DNA of 9,805 nucleotides. Origin: Gammaproteobacteria bacterium (GTDB lineage Bacteria; Pseudomonadota; Gammaproteobacteria; UBA4575). Numbering within the stretch: the first letter of the stretch is position 1; each line of letters opens with the position of its first letter. The notes beneath the pieces were generated by a model, which made no database searches, was not told where the DNA came from, and saw only the letters and a list, made by a program, of their open reading frames with translations. The stretch is from the NCBI GenBank assembly GCA_028281205.1, contig JANQKJ010000133.1, positions 1 to 9,805 on the forward strand, written 5' to 3'. This document shows, piece by piece, positions 1 through 6,415 of this stretch. The translations under genes were made by a program, and so were the position numbers.

Positions 1-771
1 GAGTCGATTCCTGAGCATGCTGGTTTAGGCTCAGGGACGCAGCTTGCTCTTTGTGTGGGGACTGCAGTTGCCAAGCTATATGATATTGACGTAGATAGTA
101 TTGGCGTTGCTCAAGAATTAGGCAGAGGGGCGCGTTCAGGCATCGGTGTGGCAGCATTTAACCAGGGTGGAATAATTGTCGATGGGGGTCGTGGTTCTAA
201 CACGCGGGTACCACCAACTATTGCTAGACATTCATTTCCGGAGGCTTGGCGGATACTAATAATCGAGGATCGTAGCGATTTAGGGCTTCATGGCGCACCC
301 GAGTCAGATGCGTTTACTACTTTGCCTAGGTTTTCAGATACTTGTGCGGGATTTTTGTCAAGACAAGTCTTGGCCAGAATACTTCCAGGTGTGATCGAAA
401 AGAATATACGTGAATTTGGTATTGGCGTGCGCGAGATTCAGCAACGTGTGGGAGATTATTTTGCGCCTGCCCAGGGGGGGCGATACACTAGTCAAGCAGT
501 TGCGGAAGTGATTGAATATCTAATTGAGAAGGATATTGCTGGCGTTGGACAGAGCTCTTGGGGTCCAACCGGATTTGCTTTTTTTGATAGTGACCTTGCG
601 GCTCACTCAATACTTAAAGAGTTACAGAGTAAATTCTCACATCTACAGCAACTCAGTTATAAAGTAGTTCAGGGTAATAATAAAGGTGCTGTCGTTACTG
701 TTGCACAAATAGACGAACAGCCTCAATCAAATCAAGGTGAGAGTCATAATACCGGCGAAAAAATCGGTTAA
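1..771 (+). CDS. mptG: Beta-ribofuranosylaminobenzene 5'-phosphate synthase, 3' part (5' end outside window)
   Basis: Open from the first base in frame 1 to TAA at 769-771, so 256 C-terminal residues are visible; the family is about 320-330 residues, so roughly 70 N-terminal residues lie upstream. The visible part opens with PEHAGLGSGTQ (residues 4-14), the glycine-rich ATP/phosphate loop of the GHMP-kinase fold, and continues with RGARSGIGVAAF and GGIIVDGGR, both typical of beta-RFAP synthase. The enzyme condenses 4-hydroxybenzoate (p-aminobenzoate in some accounts) with PRPP, losing CO2 and PPi, as the first committed step of methanopterin synthesis in the cytosol. The GTG at 55 is an internal Val codon inside the ATP-loop region, not the start. 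mtdB follows after 89 bp in the same direction. The family call is firm; the symbol follows common methylotroph usage. Confidence 0.9.
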   Translation, partial: ESIPEHAGLGSGTQLALCVGTAVAKLYDIDVDSIGVAQELGRGARSGIGVAAFNQGGIIVDGGRGSNTRVPPTIARHSFPEAWRILIIEDRSDLGLHGAPESDAFTTLPRFSDTCAGFLSRQVLARILPGVIEKNIREFGIGVREIQQRVGDYFAPAQGGRYTSQAVAEVIEYLIEKDIAGVGQSSWGPTGFAFFDSDLAAHSILKELQSKFSHLQQLSYKVVQGNNKGAVVTVAQIDEQPQSNQGESHNTGEKIG

Positions 772-781
772 ATTTAACTTT

Positions 782-794
782 TGAAAATTTTTCA
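782..794. repeat. Short perfect inverted repeat between mptG and mtdB
   Basis: TGAAAA and TTTTCA are separated by a single T, 67 bp upstream of the mtdB ATG. The loop is too short for a good RNA hairpin, so a protein-binding site or chance in AT-rich DNA is more likely than a terminator. The same half-sites recur in the fae leader (5692-5714). The rest of the 772-860 gap shows no convincing -35/-10 pair. Confidence 0.3.
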
Positions 795-860
795 TCCGCG
801 GTATTTATTGCTGGTGAGGGTTTTTATTTCATTGGGATACAACATAAGAGAGATAAATCT

Positions 861-1766
861 ATGGAAAAGCCATTCATATTACACATGATTACTGCAGCAA
901 AGAACTTAAGCCCGTTTGATGTCAACATGGCAATAGATGCAGGTTGGACTAACTGTTTACCCTATATCTCAGTAGAGAATGATGAAGTTCAGGCGCTTGT
1001 GCAAGATGCTATTTTCTCACGTGGTCCCAGTGGCGTTAAGAGAACAGGTATTTTCTTTGGTGGTCGTGATATGCATACAGCCATGGATATGATGGAAATC
1101 TGTCGTGAATCGATGGTGCCGCCATTTGAAGTGTCTGCATTTGCTGACCCTAGTGGAGCTTTTACTACTGCTGCTGGTATGGTGGCTAAGGTTGAAAAAG
1201 CACTTAAAGATGTACACGGCACTGATTTAAAAGATAAATGCGTCGTTGCCTTGGGTGGAACTGGCCCTGTGGGTATGGCCGCAGCTGTCATTGCAGCTAA
1301 AGCAGGCGCTGATGTTCAGATCATGGGGCGTAAAAAAGATAAAGCACAACGTGTTGCCGGTATCTGTAATGCAGAGTACGGCTCAGACATGACTGGCATC
1401 AGGGGTGAAGCGAACGAACATATTGATGATATTCTTGATGAAGTTGATGTGGTATTCGCAACCGCGGCCGCCGGCGTGCAAGTTATGAATGAAGAACAAG
1501 TTAAAAGCGCGACCCGCCTTAAAGTGGCTGCCGATGTAAATGCGGTACCCCCCACAGGTATATCGGGACTTGATGTGATGGATGATGCCGCACCTATTAG
1601 TGGCTCTAATAGTGGGGCGGTAGGTATTGGTGCACTCGCTATCGGTAATGCCAAGTACCAGACTCAACATCGACTGCTTAAGCAAATGTGTGAGTCCGAT
1701 AAACCTGTTTACCTCCATTTTGAACATGCTTTTGAAGTCGCCCGCGATTACGTCAACGGTAAATAA
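861..1766 (+). CDS. mtdB: NAD(P)-dependent methylene-tetrahydromethanopterin dehydrogenase
   Basis: Oxidises 5,10-methylene-H4MPT to 5,10-methenyl-H4MPT with NAD(P)+, the second step of H4MPT-linked formaldehyde oxidation, in the cytosol. The 301-residue length fits the MtdA/MtdB family. The N-terminal catalytic region carries SPFDVNMAIDAGW (residues 17-29) and FFGGRDMHTAMDM, followed by FADPSGAFTTAAGMVA. The Rossmann nucleotide-binding loop is GGTGPVG at 132-138, with a basic GRKKDK stretch about 20 residues later that suits an NADP phosphate. ATG at 861 is preceded by the purine-rich AAGAGAG at 846-852, a good ribosome site with about 8 nt spacing. Context with mch, fae and beta-RFAP synthase favours MtdB over the H4F-also-using MtdA. 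The stop codon is in the same frame as the next gene, which begins almost at once. Confidence 0.93.
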   Translation: MEKPFILHMITAAKNLSPFDVNMAIDAGWTNCLPYISVENDEVQALVQDAIFSRGPSGVKRTGIFFGGRDMHTAMDMMEICRESMVPPFEVSAFADPSGAFTTAAGMVAKVEKALKDVHGTDLKDKCVVALGGTGPVGMAAAVIAAKAGADVQIMGRKKDKAQRVAGICNAEYGSDMTGIRGEANEHIDDILDEVDVVFATAAAGVQVMNEEQVKSATRLKVAADVNAVPPTGISGLDVMDDAAPISGSNSGAVGIGALAIGNAKYQTQHRLLKQMCESDKPVYLHFEHAFEVARDYVNGK

Positions 1767-1769
1767 TCA

Positions 1770-2903
1770 ATAGCTAATCAACAGTCTCAACTCTTAATCA
1801 TCATTGCCCACTCGGCACGCGCGCTCTCTGAGTCAGCGTGTAGGGCGGGCTACGATGTTATTGCTGTCGATGGTTTTGCTGATATCGATACACTTGCGGT
1901 AGCTAAACAATGTTGGTGTTTGCCTCTTGTAAGCGGTGAATTTCCAACCAATAAATTGTATGTTTGCTTAAATAAGTTAAAAAAACGCTATTCTCAAGCT
2001 AAAGTGTTGCTAGGTTCAGGTGCTGAGGGTCTCTCTGAGTGGATCAGTGATCAAACTGATTGGTGCTTATGTGGGAGTAGCGCCACTAGCATACAAAAAA
2101 TAAACCAGTCCAAGTATTTTTTTACAGTATTAGATGAATTGGATATCACATATCCACAGGTGAGCTTCACTCATAAGCCCGATTCAAGGGCCTATTCATG
2201 GTTGTATAAATACTCAAATACATGTGGCGGTACTGGGGTGCATCGAGAAGCCAGCTCGCGAGCGGAGAATTCTGCTTATTGGCAGCAGGAAATATCTGGT
2301 GAGGCTATTTCAGCATTATTTATTACAGATGGAACTGATTTGCAGTGCATGGGTATCAATCAATTGCATTCTTGTGCTCTGATGGAAAATTATCCTTATG
2401 TATATTTAGGTGCAACAGCAAATAAGAAGCTTGACAATATTTTCTATGAAAAAATAATAGCTTATGCAGGTAAAATTATAAATCACTTCAACTTAAAAGG
2501 AGTGTTTAGCATAGATATGATTTTGCGTGAACAAGATCAAGACACCAGTCTATATGTGCTAGAAGTTAATCCGCGACTGTCTGCTACCTATGAACTTTAT
2601 GAACGTATCAATCCGCATTTGAATCTGGTTGACGAGCACATCAGAGTATGTGAGGGTGAGCGGCTTTCAAAATTGATGTTAAGAGAAGCCATGTCGGCTT
2701 ACCGCATTGTCTATGCTCGTGGCGATTGCATAGTCGGTGCCAATGTCGACGATTGGCCATCCTGGAGTAAAGACATTCCTGAGTTTGGACGACCGGTTTT
2801 ATGTCATGAGCCTATATGTAGTATTTACGCTGATGAAGCTGAGGGCGACTTAAAGCAATTACTTGATGAGCGCGAAAAATCCATTTTAAAGCATATAAAT
2901 TAA
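1770..2903 (+). CDS. ATP-grasp ligase of the COG2232 type with a non-standard start codon
   Basis: Predicted ATP-dependent carboxylate-amine (or similar) ligase found in H4MPT-using archaea and methylotrophs; substrate unknown to me. The frame is open from the mtdB stop (1764-1766) to TAA at 2901-2903. Sequence upstream of the first standard start codon (TTG at 1920) is clearly protein-like and matches the pre-ATP-grasp Rossmann start of this family: HSARALSESA, GYDVIAVDGF, then a D-x-D. No ATG, GTG, TTG or CTG exists in frame between 1767 and 1919. ATA at 1770 gives a 377-residue protein and is my working start; ATC 1797/1800 or ATT 1803 are alternatives. Numbering from ATA, the ATP-binding glycine loop is GGTGV at 153-157, and the Mg-binding strand is E265-V-N-P-R269. 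A start at 1920 would remove about 50 conserved residues. mch follows after 33 bp. Family call firm, start uncertain. Confidence 0.8.
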   Translation: MANQQSQLLIIIAHSARALSESACRAGYDVIAVDGFADIDTLAVAKQCWCLPLVSGEFPTNKLYVCLNKLKKRYSQAKVLLGSGAEGLSEWISDQTDWCLCGSSATSIQKINQSKYFFTVLDELDITYPQVSFTHKPDSRAYSWLYKYSNTCGGTGVHREASSRAENSAYWQQEISGEAISALFITDGTDLQCMGINQLHSCALMENYPYVYLGATANKKLDNIFYEKIIAYAGKIINHFNLKGVFSIDMILREQDQDTSLYVLEVNPRLSATYELYERINPHLNLVDEHIRVCEGERLSKLMLREAMSAYRIVYARGDCIVGANVDDWPSWSKDIPEFGRPVLCHEPICSIYADEAEGDLKQLLDEREKSILKHIN

Positions 2904-2936
2904 TAACTTATATAACTAAACTAGAAAATAATTAAA

Positions 2937-3905
2937 ATGAATAAACTACCTAGTATTAATGATCTTACTCAACCGATTGTGCAAGAACTCATCAATCGAG
3001 CTGACGCCCTTCGCATTGGTATTGAAAAAGATAGCTGTGATGCAACTATTGTAGATGCTGGTATTAATTACCCTGGTGGACTAGAAGCAGGTCGACTCAT
3101 TAGCGAAATATGTTTAGGTGGTTTAGGCAATGTTTCGCTTACACATACCAATACTGCTCCACAATGGCCGTTATCGGTGTATGTGCATACAGCCAATCCA
3201 GTGCTGGCATGCTTGGGAAGTCAGTATGCAGGTTGGCAATTATCTCATGGCGAAGGTAAGGAAGCCTTTTATGCATTGGGGTCTGGGCCGGGCCGGGCCG
3301 CTTCTTTAAGGGAGCCACTTTATGAAGAGCTGGCCTATAAGGACAAAGCCAATAATGTATGCATTGTTATGGAAGTGGATAAAAAACCGCCTTCAGAATT
3401 GCTTGCAAAAATGGCTGAGCAATGTGGCGTAGGTGCTGAAAATCTTACAGTTATTCTCACGCCAACCAAAAGCTTAGCAGGTGTTGTTCAAGTGGTTGCT
3501 AGAGTGTTAGAAACTGCTCTCCATAAAGCGCATGAACTTAAGTTTCCGCTGGAAAGGATTATTGATGGAGCGGGGAGTGCCCCACTGTGTCCACCAATCC
3601 CAGATTTTGTTCAGGCAATGGGCCGTACCAACGATGCCATTCTTTTTGCCGGTCGTGTGCAATTATATGTGAGTGGGTCTGATGAAGATGCCAAAGAATT
3701 GGCGACAAATTTGCCTTCCAATACATCTAAGGACTACGGTAAGCCGTTTGCTAAAGTATTTGCCGATGCAAAATATGATTTCTACCAAATCGACCAAATG
3801 TTATTCAGCCCTGCACAAGTGAGCGTGACAGCGGTAGAGAGTGGTAATACTTTTATTGCGGGTGAAGTGAATCTCGATTTATTGAAAGAATCATTTGGTG
3901 GCTAG
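2937..3905 (+). CDS. mch: Methenyltetrahydromethanopterin cyclohydrolase
   Basis: Hydrolyses 5,10-methenyl-H4MPT to formyl-H4MPT, the step after MtdB and before the Fhc formyltransferase/hydrolase complex. The 322 residues match the usual family length of about 320. Recognisable family segments are the N-terminal DAGINYPGGLEAGR followed by ISEICLGGLGNV, the central GSGPGRAASLREPLYEE, and the later DGAGSAPLCPPIPDF and MGRTNDAILFAGRV. The central motif usually reads SGPARA; here the Ala is Gly, and the DNA behind it is three tandem GGGCC units (3285-3299), odd in AT-rich sequence. The ribosome site before ATG 2937 is weak (AGAAAA about 11 nt upstream). The last 8 bases overlap the start of the following RimK-like gene, pointing to translational coupling. 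Confidence 0.95.
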   Translation: MNKLPSINDLTQPIVQELINRADALRIGIEKDSCDATIVDAGINYPGGLEAGRLISEICLGGLGNVSLTHTNTAPQWPLSVYVHTANPVLACLGSQYAGWQLSHGEGKEAFYALGSGPGRAASLREPLYEELAYKDKANNVCIVMEVDKKPPSELLAKMAEQCGVGAENLTVILTPTKSLAGVVQVVARVLETALHKAHELKFPLERIIDGAGSAPLCPPIPDFVQAMGRTNDAILFAGRVQLYVSGSDEDAKELATNLPSNTSKDYGKPFAKVFADAKYDFYQIDQMLFSPAQVSVTAVESGNTFIAGEVNLDLLKESFGG

Positions 3906-4809
3906 TGATCAAGCAAACATCGCTATTGTTACAGATGATCCCGGCTGGCACGGTCGGCAACTAACACAATCACTTGAAAAGCGTGGCTATTCACCATGCT
4001 TTATTCGTCTGCAAGATTGTCATTTCGATTTAAGCTCTGATCGAGCAAATATTGATATTCCTGGTTTTGACCAACTACCAAAGGCCGCGTTTGTGCGTGG
4101 TGTGCCAGGTGGTAGTTTGGAACAGGTTATTTACTACCTAGATATATTGCATGGCCTAGAGCATTTAGGGGTTCCGGTGTTTAATAATCCGCGAGCTTTA
4201 GAGCGCAGTGTGGATAAAGGTATGACTTCATTTTTACTTAAAAGTAAGGCTATCTCTACACCAAATTCTATATATAGCAGTGACTTACATTATATTAGTA
4301 ATAAAATACATGAGTTTATAGATAGACAAAAACAAGTCGTTATCAAGCCTATCTTTGGTTCCCAAGGCAAAGGTGTACAGCGTATTACTCATAAATCTGA
4401 TTTGATTGATTATTCGTTAATGCATGGAGTGATGTATGTTCAGGAATACGTCGACTCGGGTAACAGTGTGGGTGTCGACTATAGAGTGTTTGTCGTAGGT
4501 AATGAGATTGCAGCAAGTATGAAGCGTACTGGTGAGACATGGATTACTAACGTTGCGCAGGGAGGAAAAGTTGAAGCAATAAAGCTCGATCCAAGCGTAG
4601 AACAAATGGCATTGGATGCTGTGAAAATAACTGGCTTGGAGTATTCTGGTGTGGATTTAATTCAGGATAAGCATGGTAAATTCTGGATCACTGAAGTCAA
4701 TAGCGTGCCTGCTTGGAAAGGCTTACAGCAGACTACAGCAGTTAATTTGTCGGATGTGATTATCGAGAAGTTTCTTGCCTACAGTGGCCTTACTATGCAG
4801 TTCAGTTAA
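3898..4809 (+). CDS. orf5: RimK-like ATP-grasp ligase, methylotroph Orf5 type
   Basis: Member of the RimK/MptN/CofF branch of ATP-grasp ligases, which add glutamate or other amino acids to a protein or cofactor using ATP. The known methylotroph order mtdB-mch-orf5-orf7-fae-orf17 places it as Orf5. GTG 3898 is preferred because GAAAGAA (3884-3890) lies 7 nt upstream; TTG 3895 is the alternative, adding one residue. It is 303 residues from GTG. Residues 1-100 form the preATP-grasp Rossmann part (IAIVTDDPGWHG), K150 starts the ATP loop KPIFGSQGKG (150-159), VDYRVFVVG carries the ATP-grasp Arg, NVAQGG follows, and E266-V-N268 is the Mg-binding strand. Inference: glutamylation of H4MPT or of the polyglutamate side chain reported for methylofuran. 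Which acceptor is used cannot be read from the sequence. Confidence 0.88.
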   Translation: MASDQANIAIVTDDPGWHGRQLTQSLEKRGYSPCFIRLQDCHFDLSSDRANIDIPGFDQLPKAAFVRGVPGGSLEQVIYYLDILHGLEHLGVPVFNNPRALERSVDKGMTSFLLKSKAISTPNSIYSSDLHYISNKIHEFIDRQKQVVIKPIFGSQGKGVQRITHKSDLIDYSLMHGVMYVQEYVDSGNSVGVDYRVFVVGNEIAASMKRTGETWITNVAQGGKVEAIKLDPSVEQMALDAVKITGLEYSGVDLIQDKHGKFWITEVNSVPAWKGLQQTTAVNLSDVIIEKFLAYSGLTMQFS

Positions 4810-4815
4810 TCACCA

Positions 4816-5661
4816 ATGAATCAACCTGGTATTAATCAACGATACTATCAACAAGCGTGTCAACTTGAATTACGTGCTATTAAGCCTGGTAATGTTGGTT
4901 ACCATGCGGACGGGCATGGTATGCGCGTTGAGCAATTTGAAATTAGTGCGCAAACGTCTAGCGAGGCTTTGTTTGAATCCAGTTCATGTGTCGGCGAGCG
5001 CATTTTTAAAGCCGTTAAGGCAACCCATGAAGCGGTTGGAGATAACACTAATTTAGGTATTATTTTATTGATTGCACCCATCGTTGAGGTGCTTGAGCAA
5101 GTTGCTGAATATGCTGATCTACGACTCAAACTTGCAAAAGTATTATCAACATTATCGATTACGGATGCCAAATATGCATATCAGGCTATTCAACTTGCAA
5201 CGCCAGGAGGGATGGGTAAAGTTGATAATCAAGATGTTGCTAGTGAGCCGACAGTGACGCTATTAGAAGCAATGCAAATGTCGGCGCAGCACGATCGCAT
5301 TGCTTTCCAATATGCCAATCAATACGAAGACATTTTTGACCATAATTTGCCCATTTATAGGCAATATTTAGCTCAATGGGGCAGCCGACAATGGGCTGTC
5401 ACGGCAGTATTTCTTAACCAGTGGCTTAGGGTGCCAGATACCCTGATAATTCGTAAAAAAGGTCTATTAAAAGCACAGGAAATTAGTGATATGATTGCGC
5501 CTCTTGCCAATCGAGTGTTGGCTTCCAGGGACCCAACGGACCATGTATCGGACTTGTTATCTCTAGATAATGAACTGAAACAAGCTGGGATTAATCCTGG
5601 GACGACAGCAGATATCACAGTTGCTACTGTGTTTGTAGCGATGCTTGAATCTGGCACTTGA
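4816..5661 (+). CDS. orf7: CitG/MdcB-like triphosphoribosyl-dephospho-CoA synthase family protein, Orf7 type
   Basis: The family makes 2'-(5''-triphosphoribosyl)-3'-dephospho-CoA from ATP and dephospho-CoA for citrate or malonate enzymes, but no such enzyme is encoded here and the methylotroph Orf7 branch belongs with H4MPT/MFR cofactor genes. At 281 residues it fits the family. Signature segments are present: KPGNVG (23-28), a GH pair at 33-34, NTNLG (77-81) followed by the hydrophobic IILLIAPIVEVL, and PGGMGK (130-135). The usual GH-DM after the KPGNV motif reads GH-GM, and GGLG reads GGMG, both consistent with an altered substrate. It starts 6 bp after orf5 with no clear ribosome site, so coupling to orf5 is likely. 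Exact substrate unknown; a phosphoribosyl-type transfer in cofactor assembly is an inference. Confidence 0.85.
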   Translation: MNQPGINQRYYQQACQLELRAIKPGNVGYHADGHGMRVEQFEISAQTSSEALFESSSCVGERIFKAVKATHEAVGDNTNLGIILLIAPIVEVLEQVAEYADLRLKLAKVLSTLSITDAKYAYQAIQLATPGGMGKVDNQDVASEPTVTLLEAMQMSAQHDRIAFQYANQYEDIFDHNLPIYRQYLAQWGSRQWAVTAVFLNQWLRVPDTLIIRKKGLLKAQEISDMIAPLANRVLASRDPTDHVSDLLSLDNELKQAGINPGTTADITVATVFVAMLESGT

Positions 5662-5691
5662 GTAGGTGAGCATAAGGGACGAACTATAGTG

Positions 5692-5714
5692 TGAAAACTT
5701 ACTAGTAGTTTTCA
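5692..5714. repeat. Inverted repeat in the fae leader (8-bp arms)
   Basis: TGAAAACT (5692-5699) and AGTTTTCA (5707-5714) are exact reverse complements around a 7-nt loop, TACTAGT. No T-run follows, so it is not a standard terminator for orf7. It starts 31 bp after the orf7 stop and could be an operator, an mRNA-stabilising hairpin, or a processing site between orf7 and fae. Confidence 0.5.
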
Positions 5715-5740
5715 TTAGGGAGGGGCCCATAACTTAATAT

Positions 5741-5754
5741 CGTAAATTTTTACG
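5741..5754. repeat. Short inverted repeat upstream of fae (6-bp arms)
   Basis: CGTAAA and TTTACG flank a 2-nt centre, a compact dyad rather than an RNA hairpin. Its right half overlaps the best -35-like hexamer for fae, so it is placed where a regulator could act. The size is small enough that chance remains possible. Confidence 0.35.
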
Positions 5755-5777
5755 GCTGTTTGTAAACAAACAATACT
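5749..5777 (+). promoter_or_regulatory. Possible sigma-70 type promoter for fae
   Basis: TTTACG (5749-5754; 4 of 6 matches to TTGACA) and AATACT (5772-5777; 4 of 6 to TATAAT) are spaced by 17 bp, and would give a short leader ending in the fae ribosome site. The match is weak and the region is AT-rich, so this is only a candidate. A second candidate -10 is TAATAT at 5735-5740, with no good -35. Confidence 0.3.
5757..5772. promoter_or_regulatory. Operator-like palindrome in the fae leader
   Basis: TGTTTGTAAACAAACA has perfect 7-bp arms around AA and lies 25 bp upstream of the fae ATG. The 2-nt centre argues for a DNA-binding dyad rather than an RNA hairpin. It fills the spacer of the candidate fae promoter, the position expected for a repressor or for an activator site close to the start. 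No regulator gene is visible in the window. Confidence 0.5.
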
Positions 5778-5785
5778 AATTAATT

Positions 5786-5790
5786 AGGAG
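5786..5790 (+). promoter_or_regulatory. Strong ribosome binding site of fae
   Basis: AGGAG sits 7 nt before ATG 5798. It is the strongest Shine-Dalgarno match among the gene starts here and fits the high expression expected of Fae. Confidence 0.8.
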
Positions 5791-5797
5791 AAATTAA

Positions 5798-6325
5798 ATG
5801 GCAGTAGTCAACAGAGTAATGGTTGGTGAGTCACTTGTGAATGACAATGACCCATCTGGTACTATGGCAGAAATCGCTCACATCGATTTGCTAATGGGCC
5901 CACGTGGTTCAGCAGTAGAGACAGCTTTCTGTAACGGTTTAGTAAACAACAAAGATGGTTTTTCTACTTTGTTAGCTGTTGTTGCACCCAACCTTCCTTG
6001 TAAGCCAAACACAATGATGTTCAACAAAGTAACCATCAAAGGCGCTACTCAAGCAGTTCAAATGTTTGGTCCTGCTCAAGCAGCGGTTGCAAAAGCAGTT
6101 GCTGATTGTGTTGAAGACGGCACTATTCCGGCTGATGAAGCTGATGACATCTTCGTTTGTGTTGGTGTATTCATTCACTGGGAAGCTAAGAGCGACGAAG
6201 CTATCTACGAAAACAACTACAAAGCTGTTAAGCAATCAATTGAGCGTGCAATCAATGATGAGCCAAAAGCATCTACAGTTGTTGCACAAAAAGATTCTGC
6301 AGAGCATCCATTCAAGGGATTCTAA
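5798..6325 (+). CDS. fae: Formaldehyde-activating enzyme
   Basis: Catalyses condensation of formaldehyde with (dephospho-)H4MPT to methylene-H4MPT, the entry reaction of the pathway; the enzyme is cytosolic and abundant in methylotrophs. The 175-residue protein contains the family core in order: AHIDLLMGPRGSAVETAFCNGL with the conserved His at 28, VNNKDGFSTLLAVVAPNLP, CKPNTMMFNKVTI, AVQMFGPAQAAVA, then IPADEADD and FIHWEA, ending with HPF near the C-terminus. The segment before the catalytic His (NDNDPSGTMAEIA) appears a few residues longer than in the Methylobacterium protein as I recall it. Codons look more restricted than in the neighbours (GGT, GCT, GTT, AAC, CGT common), as in highly expressed genes. 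The gene has its own leader with dyads, a strong ribosome site and a terminator, so it may be transcribed apart from the upstream genes. Confidence 0.97.
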   Translation: MAVVNRVMVGESLVNDNDPSGTMAEIAHIDLLMGPRGSAVETAFCNGLVNNKDGFSTLLAVVAPNLPCKPNTMMFNKVTIKGATQAVQMFGPAQAAVAKAVADCVEDGTIPADEADDIFVCVGVFIHWEAKSDEAIYENNYKAVKQSIERAINDEPKASTVVAQKDSAEHPFKGF

Positions 6326-6350
6326 GCAATCTTTTAATTGTAGGTACACG

Positions 6351-6387
6351 TACCTCGGGTTGTTTAGTCAACTCGAGGTATTTTTTT
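6351..6387 (+). terminator. Rho-independent terminator after fae
   Basis: TACCTCGGGTTG (6351-6362) pairs with CAACTCGAGGTA (6369-6380) to give a 12-bp stem with one G-U pair and a 6-nt loop TTTAGT, followed at once by seven T (6381-6387). It begins 25 bp after the fae stop and ends 28 bp before the orf17 ATG. Because no promoter is apparent in those 28 bp, orf17 probably depends on readthrough. Confidence 0.9.
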
Positions 6388-6415
6388 GTCTGCAATTTCA
6401 TCGTAAAGTAACGTT

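Noticed and set aside
989..1727. Several long - strand frames of 66-114 codons opposite mtdB
   Set aside because: They lie wholly inside a well-supported gene on the other strand, resemble no family and have no start signals; they are shadows of mtdB codon bias.
1764..1766. mtdB TAA as a recoded (selenocysteine or pyrrolysine) codon making a programmed MtdB-ligase fusion
   Set aside because: TAA is not a known recoding codon for those residues, MtdB ends at its normal length, and no recoding element is visible; simple reinitiation is more economical, though readthrough is kept as an option in the finding.
3285..3300. Three tandem GGGCC units inside mch
   Set aside because: They encode part of the conserved SGPxRA motif in frame; the repeat is striking for AT-rich DNA but is explained by Gly-Pro-Gly-Arg-Ala codons, and no function beyond coding is supported.
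4865..5657. Overlapping frames on both strands inside the CitG-like gene
   Set aside because: The CitG-like frame explains the region with family motifs from end to end; the others are low-complexity shadow translations.
6343..6354. GGTAC-AC-GTACC dyad overlapping the left arm of the fae terminator, as an antiterminator
   Set aside because: The 2-nt centre allows at best a 4-bp stem with a 4-nt loop, too weak to compete with the 12-bp terminator stem.
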